Shown here in pieces: positions 33,003 through 42,377 of a stretch of DNA of 64,000 nucleotides. Under the pieces are notes generated by a model. The model made no database searches. It saw only the letters and a list, made by a program, of their open reading frames with translations, and was not told where the DNA came from. The translations under genes and the position numbers were made by a program. The stretch is from the NCBI GenBank assembly GCA_049340005.1, contig JBMPIY010000001.1; one strand, written 5' to 3'. Each line of letters begins with the position of its first letter. The stretch's first letter is position 1. The stretch comes from CAXBDP01 sp963974465. Its GTDB lineage: Bacteria > Bacteroidota > Bacteroidia > Cytophagales > Cyclobacteriaceae.

Positions 33003-33827
33003 TTATGGGAAAAGAGGATATTTACCAAAGTCTGGATCGCGTTTTTCTAGGAAAGCAGTTTTTCCTTCTTGCGCTTCTTCCATCAGGTAATACATCAAGG
33101 TAGCATCTCCAGCCATTTCTTGCAAGCCTACTTGGCCGTCAAGCTCAGCATTCAATCCACGTTTGATCATTCTAATTGCCAATGGACTGCGCATCATAAT
33201 CATTCTACACCATTCTACTGTAGTTTCTTCAAGCTTTTCTAACGGTACTACTGTATTTACCATTCCCATAGCTTCGGCTTCGGCAGCGGTATATTGCTTG
33301 CATAGAAACCATATTTCACGAGCTTTCTTTTGGCCAACGTGACGAGCTAGATAGGAAGAACCAAAACCTGCATCGAAACTACCTACTTTTGGCCCTGTTT
33401 GGCCAAAGCGTGCGTTATCTGATGCGATGGTCATATCACAAACTACGTGTAATACATGGCCGCCACCAATTGCATAGCCATTTACCATAGCAATTACCGG
33501 CTTAGGTAGTGAGCGGATTTTCTTTTGTAGATCCAAAACGTTGAGTCTTGGCACACCATCTTCCCCAATATATCCGCCTTTGCCCTTTACATTTTGGTCG
33601 CCGCCTGAGCAAAATGCCTTATCGCCAGCACCAGTAAATACGACTACTCGAACATCTTGGCGCTCACGGCAAATATCCATTGCGTCCATCATTTCGATGT
33701 TTGTTTCAGGACGGAATGCATTATACACCTCAGGTCTATTGATGGTGATTTTGGCTATTCCTTCAAAAAACTCAAATTTGATGTCTTCATACTCCTTTAT
33801 CGGAGTCCACGAAAATTTACTTTCCAT
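33003..33827 (-). CDS. menB: 1,4-Dihydroxy-2-naphthoyl-CoA synthase
   Basis: Crotonase-fold enzyme that closes the naphthoquinone ring in menaquinone synthesis. Typical regions are KITINRPEVYNAFRPETNIE, FCSGGDQNVKG, VNGYAIGGGHVLHVVCDMTI (oxyanion hole), and GPKVGSFDAGFGSSYLAR with the conserved MenB Asp. The length of 274 residues is right. The ATG start overlaps menD by 11 bases. Confidence 0.97.
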   Translation of the reverse strand: MESKFSWTPIKEYEDIKFEFFEGIAKITINRPEVYNAFRPETNIEMMDAMDICRERQDVRVVVFTGAGDKAFCSGGDQNVKGKGGYIGEDGVPRLNVLDLQKKIRSLPKPVIAMVNGYAIGGGHVLHVVCDMTIASDNARFGQTGPKVGSFDAGFGSSYLARHVGQKKAREIWFLCKQYTAAEAEAMGMVNTVVPLEKLEETTVEWCRMIMMRSPLAIRMIKRGLNAELDGQVGLQEMAGDATLMYYLMEEAQEGKTAFLEKRDPDFGKYPLFP

Positions 33828-35523
33828 ATAATTTATTCATGTAGGTTTTAAAAGAATTGAAAACTTCTTGGTTCGCAAATCTATCAGTTTGTACTTCCAA
33901 TAGCTTTGCTTGATTGCTTGGCTCATAGAAATGCTCCAAACAATTGGTTAACTCATCAAAGTTAGTACAGTTATGATAAATCATCCCAAACTCCTTTGCC
34001 GTTGATTCTGCAGTATGTTTTTGCTTGGTTTCAAACCAATCGTCTAACTCTGGTAGAGAAGAAGGGCCATCAATCAATCGAAATATCCCGCCACCCGCAT
34101 TATTGATAACGATAATTCTCAGATTCGGAATGGAGTAATTATGCCAAAAGGCGTTTTTATCGTACAAAAAGGCCATATCACCAGTAATCAGCGTATTGAT
34201 CTTATTGTCTTTTAAAGCAAAACCAACCGCTGAAGAATTGGAACCATCAATTCCACTTGTGCCTCTATTGGCAACTACTTCAATGGATTTGCCAGCTAAT
34301 AAAAAAGAAAAGAAATTGATATAGCGAACTGCCATACTATTAGCCAAATGCAAGGTAGAATGAGGCGGGAGGAATGGTAGACATTTCCATAATGCAGCCC
34401 ATTCTGTAAACGGTAAATTTTTCGCGAAATGAGCTAAACCTTTACGTGCTTTTAAGTCTATATTTTTCCAATCTGATTGATAGTTAGAGTTTTTAGGCTC
34501 TAATATTTCAAGTAAATATTCAAAGAAATGTACTTCATTGTAATTGATACTTTGACTTAAACAATCAAATGGATCAGGGGTATTTTCTCTTATGCCCACA
34601 TACCAATGTTCATTAGGCTTATTGTTACGAATGTATATTTTGAGATTTTTTGAAATTACGCTTTTGCCAAAACTTATCATCAAATCGGGCTTCAAAAGTT
34701 CTTTATCAGAATCACTTATCCGAGCAAGAAAAACATCTTGGCTTAAAATCGCATTTTCTACATCTTGAAAATTGCTGATAATATCACTTACTATACTTAC
34801 TTGTGGAAATTTCACTAATTGATGGAATAGTGAATTTAGTTTTTCTGAGGGTTTATGCTGTCCGGAAAGGATTAATATTCTGTCACTTGAATTGATTCTT
34901 TTGATGAGGTCTACAGGGAGGACATCATTACTTTCAATTTTTGATTTTACTTCTGGTATTGCTTGAATGCTTTCCCAAGTTTCACCTTTTGCAGGATAAA
35001 AGGGCTCAGCAATTGGTACATTTATATGCACAGGTCCCATTGGTAATCGATGAGCAATTTCTAATGCTTTATGAATGATTGATTTCGCAGTACCCAAATT
35101 TTCTAATGTAGAACAATCCTCCGGTAGGTTGAAGCTTGCTTTCACATGTTGGCCGTACATTCCTACTTGCCTAATTGTTTGCCCATCCCATTGATCAATC
35201 CATTCAGCAGGTCTATCTGCTGTGAGAATAAGTAATGGTACTTCTTGATAATAGGCTTCTGCTACTGCGGGAGAATAGTTTAGTCCCGCCGTTCCACTTG
35301 TGCAAATTAGGACAGATGCCTTTTGGCTTTGTTGAGCCATTCCTAATGCGATAAAACTGGCTGAGCGTTCGTCTGGGATGCTGTAAGCTTGCATACCTTC
35401 TTGCCTCACAAATGACATAGTGAGCGGAGCGCAACGAGAGCCTGGAGAGAGAACCGCATTATGGACATTGTGTCCTAGACAGATTGCTGAGATGTACGGA
35501 ATATGATCCAAATGCTTCCTCAT
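33817..35523 (-). CDS. menD: SEPHCHC synthase (2-succinyl-5-enolpyruvyl-6-hydroxy-3-cyclohexene-1-carboxylate synthase)
   Basis: Thiamine diphosphate enzyme that condenses isochorismate with 2-oxoglutarate. The N-terminal Pyr domain has VLSPGSRCAPLTMSF and the activating Glu in IPDERSASFIALG; then ICTSGTAGLNYSPAVAEAYY. The C-terminal PP domain contains VANRGTSGIDGSNSSAVGFA and ITGDMAFLYDKNAF with NNAGGGIFRLI, the ThDP/metal-binding GD...NN motif. The length of 568 residues is normal. The start is ATG within TAATG shared with menF stop. The octamer is at 34365-34372. Confidence 0.97.
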   Translation of the reverse strand: MRKHLDHIPYISAICLGHNVHNAVLSPGSRCAPLTMSFVRQEGMQAYSIPDERSASFIALGMAQQSQKASVLICTSGTAGLNYSPAVAEAYYQEVPLLILTADRPAEWIDQWDGQTIRQVGMYGQHVKASFNLPEDCSTLENLGTAKSIIHKALEIAHRLPMGPVHINVPIAEPFYPAKGETWESIQAIPEVKSKIESNDVLPVDLIKRINSSDRILILSGQHKPSEKLNSLFHQLVKFPQVSIVSDIISNFQDVENAILSQDVFLARISDSDKELLKPDLMISFGKSVISKNLKIYIRNNKPNEHWYVGIRENTPDPFDCLSQSINYNEVHFFEYLLEILEPKNSNYQSDWKNIDLKARKGLAHFAKNLPFTEWAALWKCLPFLPPHSTLHLANSMAVRYINFFSFLLAGKSIEVVANRGTSGIDGSNSSAVGFALKDNKINTLITGDMAFLYDKNAFWHNYSIPNLRIIVINNAGGGIFRLIDGPSSLPELDDWFETKQKHTAESTAKEFGMIYHNCTNFDELTNCLEHFYEPSNQAKLLEVQTDRFANQEVFNSFKTYMNKLYGK

Positions 35524-36719
35524 TAGGTCAATAGACTATTGAGGGTTTCCATTTTTATTTTGGTTTCAATCCATTCTTTTTCTGGAACAGAATCTTGTGT
35601 AACGCCAGCTCCAGCATAAAAGGTTACGGAGTTTTCATTCACCTGCATGCATCTTAGATTTACGAAAACATGCATTTCATTATTGATTCCAATGGGACCA
35701 AGAAAGCCACTAAAGAATTCTCGATCAAAACCTTCATACTCTTTTAGGAAAGCCAATGCTGGTTCTTTTGGCATTCCACAAATAGCTGAAGTCGGATGAA
35801 GTAATTCTAACATTATTTGAGGTAGATCGGGAAAATTAGTCCTTACAGTATCCACTCTAAATTCTGTTTTGAGGTGAATTAGATTTCCTGAAATACTGGA
35901 TTTTGGACCGATTTCATCAAATTCTCTGAGCCTAATTTTCTTAAAGCAATTGATGATATATCTACTTACAAATGCCTGTTCTTCAATCTCTTTTTGCGTC
36001 CAATTTACATCACGTAAATCTTGATTTTGAAAAGCTTGAGTTCCCGCCAACGCCACAGTTTTGAATATGGAATTTTGATCCATTTGGATAAGCGTTTCGG
36101 GTGATGCACCCAGCCAAGTTCCAACTTTAGGAATGCTCACCAAGCTTACCATTGCTCGTGGATATTTATTCGCAGCCTTTTGATAAATATCTAGTAAATC
36201 GAAATTTTCGCCAATTTTTCTAGACCATTTACGAGCTGGTACTACCTTTTCGAATTGACCATCTTTGATTCTTTGAATGGTATTTTCCACAATATTCTTG
36301 AAGTGATCTGCGTCTGTATCTAAGGGCTTGGCATTATGGCCAGTATGGTAGTTCGTTTTTGCTTTTACGTGTTTTTTCTTTTCTGAAAGTGATGTACTTT
36401 TCGGCCAATCAGCAGGTTCACCTTCAATTATTTCTAAGTCACTATTATTGAATTTTAGTCGAAGTACAGTCAGCGACTGTAAATAATACCAATCACTATC
36501 AGCATTAAAAGGTGCGAAAAGAAAGCCTTTTCGAGATTCAAAGTTATTTATCCTCCCGCTTCCTTTTTCTACATTACTATCTACTATTACATTGATTTCA
36601 TCGGAGTGAGGCAATTTCCAAATAGCCAAAGCTGCTCCTTCTTCTAATTTACCACTTACCCAATCCCTCCATTTTTCAAGGGTAATGGCCTCTTTTGTAT
36701 AGCTAATCGTTTTTTCCAC
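35523..36719 (-). CDS. menF: Isochorismate synthase
   Basis: Chorismate-binding-family enzyme that turns chorismate into isochorismate, first committed step to menaquinone. Visible motifs: FEKVVPARKWSR, VGTWLGASPETLI, TVALAGTQAF, HPTSAICGMPKEPALAFLKE and REFFSGFLGPIG, all of the chorismate-binding domain in the C-terminal two thirds; the N-terminal third is variable as usual. The length of 398 residues fits. It starts with GTG overlapping the menI-like stop by one base. An EntC-type siderophore role is unlikely given the context. Confidence 0.94.
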   Translation of the reverse strand: MEKTISYTKEAITLEKWRDWVSGKLEEGAALAIWKLPHSDEINVIVDSNVEKGSGRINNFESRKGFLFAPFNADSDWYYLQSLTVLRLKFNNSDLEIIEGEPADWPKSTSLSEKKKHVKAKTNYHTGHNAKPLDTDADHFKNIVENTIQRIKDGQFEKVVPARKWSRKIGENFDLLDIYQKAANKYPRAMVSLVSIPKVGTWLGASPETLIQMDQNSIFKTVALAGTQAFQNQDLRDVNWTQKEIEEQAFVSRYIINCFKKIRLREFDEIGPKSSISGNLIHLKTEFRVDTVRTNFPDLPQIMLELLHPTSAICGMPKEPALAFLKEYEGFDREFFSGFLGPIGINNEMHVFVNLRCMQVNENSVTFYAGAGVTQDSVPEKEWIETKIKMETLNSLLT

Positions 36720-37138
36720 TATTTTCTGTCAATTACCATCATGGTGATACGGCTCACACACACAAGTCGATCTTTTTCGTCCGTAATCTTAATTTCCCAT
36801 ACTTGAGTAGAGCCGCCAATGTGAAACGGTCGAGCAATGCCATAGACAAAACCATTGCTGACAGATCTGATGTGATTTGCATTGATTTCAAGACCCACAC
36901 AAGCTTTTTTGCTCAAATCCAGCGTAGCAGCTGAAGCAATGCTTCCAAGTGTTTCTGCTAACGCTACAGAAGCTCCACCATGCAATATGCCAAATGGTTG
37001 CTTGGTGCGATTGTCTACTGGCATTCTGGCTTTGATATAGTCTGAACCTAGCTCCAAAAACTCAATACCTAAATGATCTTGCATGGAATTTTGGCCAAAC
37101 TTGGCGAGCTCTTCAAGCTTAATATTATCCTTAAACAT
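36719..37138 (-). CDS. PaaI/MenI-like hotdog thioesterase
   Basis: A 139-residue single hotdog-domain thioesterase, first gene of the men transcript and therefore the likely DHNA-CoA thioesterase, which releases dihydroxynaphthoate. The family hallmark is PFGILHGGASVALAETLGSI, with the catalytic Glu in AETLGS, followed by GLEINANHIRSV. I chose ATG 37138 (MFKDNIKLEEL); the longer frame begins with a TTG and 16 residues not typical of the family. Substrate assignment rests on the neighbouring menF, menD and menB. Confidence 0.88.
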   Translation of the reverse strand: MFKDNIKLEELAKFGQNSMQDHLGIEFLELGSDYIKARMPVDNRTKQPFGILHGGASVALAETLGSIASAATLDLSKKACVGLEINANHIRSVSNGFVYGIARPFHIGGSTQVWEIKITDEKDRLVCVSRITMMVIDRK

Positions 37139-37217
37139 GATGTGACAAGGGATGGTTTTATTATTTATTGGTGCTTTATTGCACAAAAATTAATTTTTCA
37201 AAAATAGGCCTAATTTG

Positions 37218-37835
37218 ATGAGCAAAAAAATATTTATCCTGAGGCATGGACAAACTGAATACAACCGAATGGGTATCGTGCAAGGTAGCGGTATTGATGC
37301 CAGTTTGAATGATGAAGGTAGGAGACAAGCAGCATTGTTTTTTGAAAAGTTTAAATCAGAACCTTTCCAGAAGATTTATGTTTCGGGTTTGAAGCGGACT
37401 TATGAGTCAGTAGAAAAATTTATTGAATTAGGAGTACCATTTGAAAAACTATCAGATTTGAATGAAATCCATTGGGGTAGAAAGGAAGGCCAAGCATTTA
37501 CTACTGAGGAAAATGCATATTACCATCAAATGCTTGATTCTTGGAAAAGCGGGAGGGTGGACTATGCCATAGATGGAGGCGAAAGTCCAGTGGATGTAAG
37601 TGTGCGGATGAAACGAGCCATGGATTGTATAATGAATGACCCAGCAGAGACTATTCTGATATGCATGCATGGTAGAGCAATGCGCGTATTATTATGTGTG
37701 CTGCTGAATATTCCACTTCATTGCATGGACAATTTTTTACATAGTAATTTATGTTTGTATGAGCTTGTTTGGACAGGTAGTATGTTTAGACTTGCTCGCT
37801 ACAATGATATCGAGCACTTAATGGATAGAGGCTAG
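37218..37835 (+). CDS. Histidine phosphatase-family protein
   Basis: A 205-residue cytoplasmic protein of the phosphoglycerate mutase/phosphatase superfamily. The phospho-acceptor His lies in FILRHGQTEYNRMGIVQG and the second catalytic His in LICMHGRAMRVLL, with LNEIHWGRKEGQ containing the acid. I prefer the ATG at 37218 to the TTG one codon earlier. Substrate is undetermined; broad-specificity phosphatase rather than mutase is likely from the lack of mutase-specific insertions. It is divergent from the men operon and converges with a TPR gene by 18 bases. The octamer is at 37549. Confidence 0.88.
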   Translation: MSKKIFILRHGQTEYNRMGIVQGSGIDASLNDEGRRQAALFFEKFKSEPFQKIYVSGLKRTYESVEKFIELGVPFEKLSDLNEIHWGRKEGQAFTTEENAYYHQMLDSWKSGRVDYAIDGGESPVDVSVRMKRAMDCIMNDPAETILICMHGRAMRVLLCVLLNIPLHCMDNFLHSNLCLYELVWTGSMFRLARYNDIEHLMDRG

Positions 37836-39320
37836 TCCTGCCTTTGCTTTGGTATCTATACTGTTTTTGTAAACATGCGATTTGTAGCTAAGAGCTTTTT
37901 CGTACATCACTTTTGCTGCATGAAATTGCTTTTTGACTTTCAAGATATTTCCAGCCATTAATGCTGAATTCGGTGCGAAATACCATGTTTCACCATTGGT
38001 CTTTGAAATTACATCTTTGTATAGGCTCAAGGCTTTTTCATCTTCGCCTGTCAAATCATAAATCCTAGCCAGTCTGTATTGCTTTTCAATCTTATCCTTT
38101 TTTGACGGAAAATCAGATGCTTGGCTATTAGCTAAGGTTTGTAAAGCAATGTCATAAAATCCACCATCAGTAGCCAACCGTGATTTCATTAGAATTTTGT
38201 TGACATTAGGATCCTCCAATTCTCTTTCAGCATTTTTGTCGGGTTCCACATTTACAGTTCCTTCGCTTTTGGCACTAGCTAAATATTGAGTTACTTTTGC
38301 TTTGTTATCACTCAATAAAGCTGTTAAGTACAATTTATACCAGCTGTCTTTTAAATAGTTATCTCCTTCTCGCTCTTTTAAAAATTTCAAAAAGAGTGAT
38401 TCGGCTTGGCTATAATTTCCTTTTTGGAGTTGAATATTTGCTCTTTGATATTCTAAAAAAGTGAATTTGAATGTAGGTTTTACTTCGTTGAGTACTTTTT
38501 CGGCTTTAGCGCTTTCATTATTTCTGAGGTAGGAAGTCGAAAGCAAATATGCGAGTAAAACACTTTCCTTATCTTGCTCATATTTCTTCTTTAATGCCGC
38601 TTCTCCAACTTCATATTCTTCTAAAAGGAATATTTGAATCAAGGAATACATGGTTTCAGATTCATCCCTAAATAACTCAGAATTGGTGGCCTTTTCTTTA
38701 AGGTTTCTAAGTCCTTCTTCTGCAGATGCGTCCATTCCAAGCAATTTCAATATCCATTGGAATTGATCTGGGACAGTACTTAATAGAATTTGTAAAATAC
38801 CAAAGCTTTTGTAATGAGGCCAAAATTGAGGGAATGAAGCTTGGTTTTTCTTTAACCCGCCATAAGCTGAGCGGAGCTGATTGCCACCAGAAAATGATTC
38901 GCCTCGTTTTAATTTCACAAAGGCCAATTGTATTTTCATTTCGTTTTCAAAAAATCCACGCCAAGGATTATCTGAGGGTAGATTTGTGACAATTTTTAGT
39001 AAGTCTTTATGTTCGTCATATAGTAAGTCTGTAAGCTCTTCATTTTCTGTAATCAGTACATTGAGTGTAAGATTTAGATGCTTGAGATATGCCCAGACAG
39101 GTTCGTTAATGGGTGTATTTTGCTCGATTAGCGAAGAAGCGTGAGGAAGCTTTAGTCTGAATAATTCTTGATAAGCGAGCTTGGCTTGAGGATCAAAAAT
39201 TTCCTCTTCGGTTTGAGCCTGCAAACCGATTGCTGGCATTACTAGAAGCCAGATAAAAAAAATTGGGTGAGCCTTGCAGCTCACCCATGGTAGTAAGACC
39301 TTTTTTAACCACCAAATCAC
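37818..39320 (-). CDS. Exported TPR-rich protein
   Basis: A 500-residue protein with an N-terminal signal segment ending AIGLQAQ after a short basic and aromatic start; the first codon is GTG. The remainder is helical with degenerate TPR units, such as KGNYSQAESLFLKFLKERE and LARIYDLTGEDEKALSLYKD. Probable envelope-associated scaffold of unknown function. It overlaps the convergent phosphatase gene by 18 bases. Confidence 0.8.
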   Translation of the reverse strand: MIWWLKKVLLPWVSCKAHPIFFIWLLVMPAIGLQAQTEEEIFDPQAKLAYQELFRLKLPHASSLIEQNTPINEPVWAYLKHLNLTLNVLITENEELTDLLYDEHKDLLKIVTNLPSDNPWRGFFENEMKIQLAFVKLKRGESFSGGNQLRSAYGGLKKNQASFPQFWPHYKSFGILQILLSTVPDQFQWILKLLGMDASAEEGLRNLKEKATNSELFRDESETMYSLIQIFLLEEYEVGEAALKKKYEQDKESVLLAYLLSTSYLRNNESAKAEKVLNEVKPTFKFTFLEYQRANIQLQKGNYSQAESLFLKFLKEREGDNYLKDSWYKLYLTALLSDNKAKVTQYLASAKSEGTVNVEPDKNAERELEDPNVNKILMKSRLATDGGFYDIALQTLANSQASDFPSKKDKIEKQYRLARIYDLTGEDEKALSLYKDVISKTNGETWYFAPNSALMAGNILKVKKQFHAAKVMYEKALSYKSHVYKNSIDTKAKAGLASIH

Positions 39321-39379
39321 AGGAAGACTTAATTGTGGTGAAATATAAAAATATTTTTCAATTTTAAAAAATATTTGAA

Positions 39380-40138
39380 TTATCTTCTTGTTTTTCTTTT
39401 TGGTTCTTCTTCAATTATGTCTTCAACATCAGCGAAAATTCTTCCGCAATGTTCGCAAACGATGATTTTTTTCTTTTCTCTGATATCAGCTTGGCGTTGT
39501 GGAGGAACTACGTTGAAACAGCCACCACAAGCATCTCTCTTCACTTCAACTACTGCTAGTCCATTTACAGCGTTTTCACGAATTTTATTGTAAGACTTCA
39601 GAAGTCTATCTTCAATTATTTTCGCAGCTTTTTCACGGTCGTTTAATAGTTTCTTTTCTTCATCGTGAGACTCGGATGTAATTTGGCTTAATTCACCTTT
39701 TTTAGCATCTAAATCTTTCTGTCTTTCGCTAGCCGATTCTTTCGTTTTGGCTAACTCATCTTTTTTCAATTCGATCTTATGACCATGCTCTTTAATTTTC
39801 TTTTGGAAAATTTCGATTTCAAGGCTTTGAAGTTCGGTTTCTTTTGTGATAGCATCGTATTCGCGGTTGTTGCGAACATTCATTTGCTGTTCCTGATATT
39901 TCTTTATCAGTTTTTCGGACTCTTTAATTCCTTGCTTGAAACCATCGATTTCAGCATTAAGGTCTTTTATATCCTGATTATACTTTCCGATTCTAGTATC
40001 GAATCCGATAATTTCATCTTCTAAATCACTTACTTCTTCAGGCAGGGCACCTCTTATTTTGATAAGGGCATCTAGTTTTGAATCTATTTCCTGTAACTTA
40101 AGGAGTGATTCTAATTTTTGGGCAACGGTACTTTCCAT
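39380..40138 (-). CDS. C4-type zinc-ribbon coiled-coil protein (COG1579)
   Basis: A 252-residue protein: residues 1-190 are a long coiled coil, and the C-terminus has two CxxC knuckles, ACGGCFNV and IVCEHCGRIF, forming a zinc ribbon. This is the COG1579 family, thought to bind nucleic acid. It ends in a basic KRKTRR tail. The gene follows the NIF3-like gene by four bases on the same strand, a pairing widely conserved in bacteria. Confidence 0.92.
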   Translation of the reverse strand: MESTVAQKLESLLKLQEIDSKLDALIKIRGALPEEVSDLEDEIIGFDTRIGKYNQDIKDLNAEIDGFKQGIKESEKLIKKYQEQQMNVRNNREYDAITKETELQSLEIEIFQKKIKEHGHKIELKKDELAKTKESASERQKDLDAKKGELSQITSESHDEEKKLLNDREKAAKIIEDRLLKSYNKIRENAVNGLAVVEVKRDACGGCFNVVPPQRQADIREKKKIIVCEHCGRIFADVEDIIEEEPKRKTRR

Positions 40139-40142
40139 GAAC

Positions 40143-41240
40143 TTATTTGAAATATTTAATTGGATTGGTACTCACTTCAGACAAATAGGCTGCAATATTA
40201 CTAAATTTCTGAGTCAAATACTCATAAATTAAGTCTTTCGTGAAAATTTCGCTTTCGTAGTGGCCAATATCTGCTATCAATATTTGATTTTCTGCATCAA
40301 AAAATTCGTGATATTTGAAATCACTGGTTACAAAGGCATCGGCTCCTGCGGACTTTGCTTTATGGATAAGGAAACTTCCTGCGCCACCACATACTGCAAC
40401 TTTCTTTATTGTCTTTGCCAAAGGTGTGAATTTTATCAGTTCTAAATTCATTGCCTTTTTTAAATGGCTCAAAAATTCCTGTTCAGCCATTGGCTGGTCT
40501 AGTACACCAATCATTCCGCTACCAATTTCTTGATGCTTATTTTCTAATAACTGGATATAATAGGCAACTTCTTCGTATGGATGGGCTTGTTTCAGTGTAT
40601 TGACTATTGAAGACTGCAAATAGGAAGGGTACATAATTTCCACCCTGTTTTCAGTAACTTCCTGAGGTGTGTTTTGATCGCCAATTGTTGGGTTAGCATC
40701 ATTATTTGGCGTAAAAGTACCCGTGCCTGCAACTCTAAAACTACAGCCACTATAATTCCCAATTGCTCCACCTCCCGCTTTAAATATACTTGCTAATACA
40801 GCATCTGTATTTTCAATGGGAATAAAAGTGGTCAATTTCTCAAGTTTCCCCTTTTTCTTGTCTAGAATTTGCTGCTTGTTTAAGCCAATTCTATCACAGA
40901 TTTTCTTGTTTACACCTGCATTTATATTATCCAAATTGGTATGGATGGCATAAATTGCAATATCATTTTTTATAGCCTTGATAATTGTTTTCTCTACATA
41001 ATTGGCTCCGGTTAGTTTTTTCAAACCTTTGAATACTATTGGGTGATGTGCAATTATCAATTCGCAATTTTTCTCAATTGCTTCATCTACAATCGCTTCT
41101 GTACAGTCTAGGGAGATTAAGACCCTATTTATACTTTGTTGGCGATTTCCTGTAATTAGCCCACTATTATCGTAACTTTCCTGCAAGGATGGGTTTGCCC
41201 AAGTTTCGAGACTGGTAATTATATCTTTTAGTTTGGTCAT
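40143..41240 (-). CDS. NIF3/YbgI-family dinuclear metal-centre protein
   Basis: A 365-residue protein with the NIF3 fold split by an insertion (PII-like domain) between about residues 120 and 230, as in B. subtilis YqfO. Metal ligands are visible in LIIAHHPIVFKGLKKL, AIYAIHTNLDN and IADIGHYESEIF. I start at the third possible codon, ATG 41240 (MTKLKDIITSLE), which matches family N-termini; GTG 41258 and ATG 41246 are alternatives. Biochemical role is not firmly known; GTP cyclohydrolase-like or hydrolase activities have been proposed. The octamer is at 40771-40778. Confidence 0.92.
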   Translation of the reverse strand: MTKLKDIITSLETWANPSLQESYDNSGLITGNRQQSINRVLISLDCTEAIVDEAIEKNCELIIAHHPIVFKGLKKLTGANYVEKTIIKAIKNDIAIYAIHTNLDNINAGVNKKICDRIGLNKQQILDKKKGKLEKLTTFIPIENTDAVLASIFKAGGGAIGNYSGCSFRVAGTGTFTPNNDANPTIGDQNTPQEVTENRVEIMYPSYLQSSIVNTLKQAHPYEEVAYYIQLLENKHQEIGSGMIGVLDQPMAEQEFLSHLKKAMNLELIKFTPLAKTIKKVAVCGGAGSFLIHKAKSAGADAFVTSDFKYHEFFDAENQILIADIGHYESEIFTKDLIYEYLTQKFSNIAAYLSEVSTNPIKYFK

Positions 41241-41302
41241 AGACATATTTTTAGGCACTTTCGCACATTCAATATTTACAAATATAGGCTTGTTTTAGGC
41301 TT

Positions 41303-42343
41303 ATGCATTTATCTCAACTTATACTTTCACCATTTTCTTGGCTTTATGGTCTGGGTGTCCGTTTGCGCAATCACCTTTATGATATTGATTATACAAAATC
41401 GCATGAATTTGACTTGCCAATAATAGCTGTGGGTAATTTGAGCGTAGGTGGCACTGGAAAAAGTCCGATGGTAGAATGGCTTGCTACTTGGCTTCAAAGT
41501 AATTACAATTTGGCCATACTAAGTCGTGGGTATGGCAGAAAAACAAGAGGATTTCACTTAGCGAACAAAGCGTCTAGTGCTAAGCAATTAGGAGACGAAC
41601 CATTTCAGTTTTACAGAAAGTTTGGCGGGAGGGTTAGCGTTGCTGTAGGAGAGGAGCGTGCTTTAGCCATTCCCGAAATTCTATATCACGAGCCAGATAC
41701 AAATCTTATTATCCTTGACGATGCATTTCAGCATAGAAAAGTAAAAGCTGATGCGTACATATTACTTACGGATTTTAGCTATCCATTTTACGAGGATTAC
41801 TTAATGCCTTCTGGCCGTTTGAGAGAGCCAAAAGAAGGAGCGATTAGAGCAGATGTTGTTGTTGTAACCAAATGTCCGAAAGATCTTTCTGTAGAAAAGA
41901 GAATATCAATTATCAATGAGATAAACAAGTTCACAAAAAAAGGTACCTCAGTATTCTTTACCACTCTTTCTTATGGTTTGCCATATCCATTGTTTGATAT
42001 TAGTCAATCTGAAATGTCGAATTCGGTAATTCCTGTAAGTGGCTTGGCAAATGCTTCGGCTTTTAATGCTTACCTCAAAGAAAAATATCATGTGGCTGAG
42101 TATTTCAATTTTCGTGATCATTATGAATACAAAGAGATTGATATAAAGAGAATTTCGGAAATTGCGCAAAAGAAAAATGCAAGCATTGTAATTACTGAAA
42201 AGGATGCTTCCAAATGGGTGGAAAAAGATTTATCAGAATTGGCAAAAGAATTGCCTGTCTTCGTGTTGCCAGTTAGGCATCAGTTTTTGGCAGAAGAAGA
42301 AAGCTTTAAGCAAATTTTAATAAGAATGATTGAAAAAAACTGA
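41303..42343 (+). CDS. lpxK: Tetraacyldisaccharide 4'-kinase
   Basis: Phosphorylates the 4' position of the lipid A disaccharide at the inner membrane. The Walker A is NLSVGGTGKSPMVEWLA (about residues 50-66), followed by LSRGYGRKTRGF, DEPFQFYRKFGGRV (codons of Gly-Gly-Arg form the octamer at 41625), LDDAFQHRKV and LTDFSYPFYEDYLMPSGRLREP. The length of 346 residues is normal. It indicates lipid A in the outer membrane. The next gene, a porin, starts 34 bases after its stop. Confidence 0.97.
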   Translation: MHLSQLILSPFSWLYGLGVRLRNHLYDIDYTKSHEFDLPIIAVGNLSVGGTGKSPMVEWLATWLQSNYNLAILSRGYGRKTRGFHLANKASSAKQLGDEPFQFYRKFGGRVSVAVGEERALAIPEILYHEPDTNLIILDDAFQHRKVKADAYILLTDFSYPFYEDYLMPSGRLREPKEGAIRADVVVVTKCPKDLSVEKRISIINEINKFTKKGTSVFFTTLSYGLPYPLFDISQSEMSNSVIPVSGLANASAFNAYLKEKYHVAEYFNFRDHYEYKEIDIKRISEIAQKKNASIVITEKDASKWVEKDLSELAKELPVFVLPVRHQFLAEEESFKQILIRMIEKN

Positions 42344-42366
42344 GTTACTAAAGGATTCCTTTTCCG

Positions 42367-42374
42367 TATTTTTG
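42367..42374 (+). promoter_or_regulatory. Possible -7 element TATTTTTG in front of the porin gene
   Basis: TATTTTTG fits TAnnTTTG and ends three bases before the GTG chosen as start of the porin gene. No clear -33 TTG at the right distance. Confidence 0.35.
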
Positions 42375-42377
42375 ACC

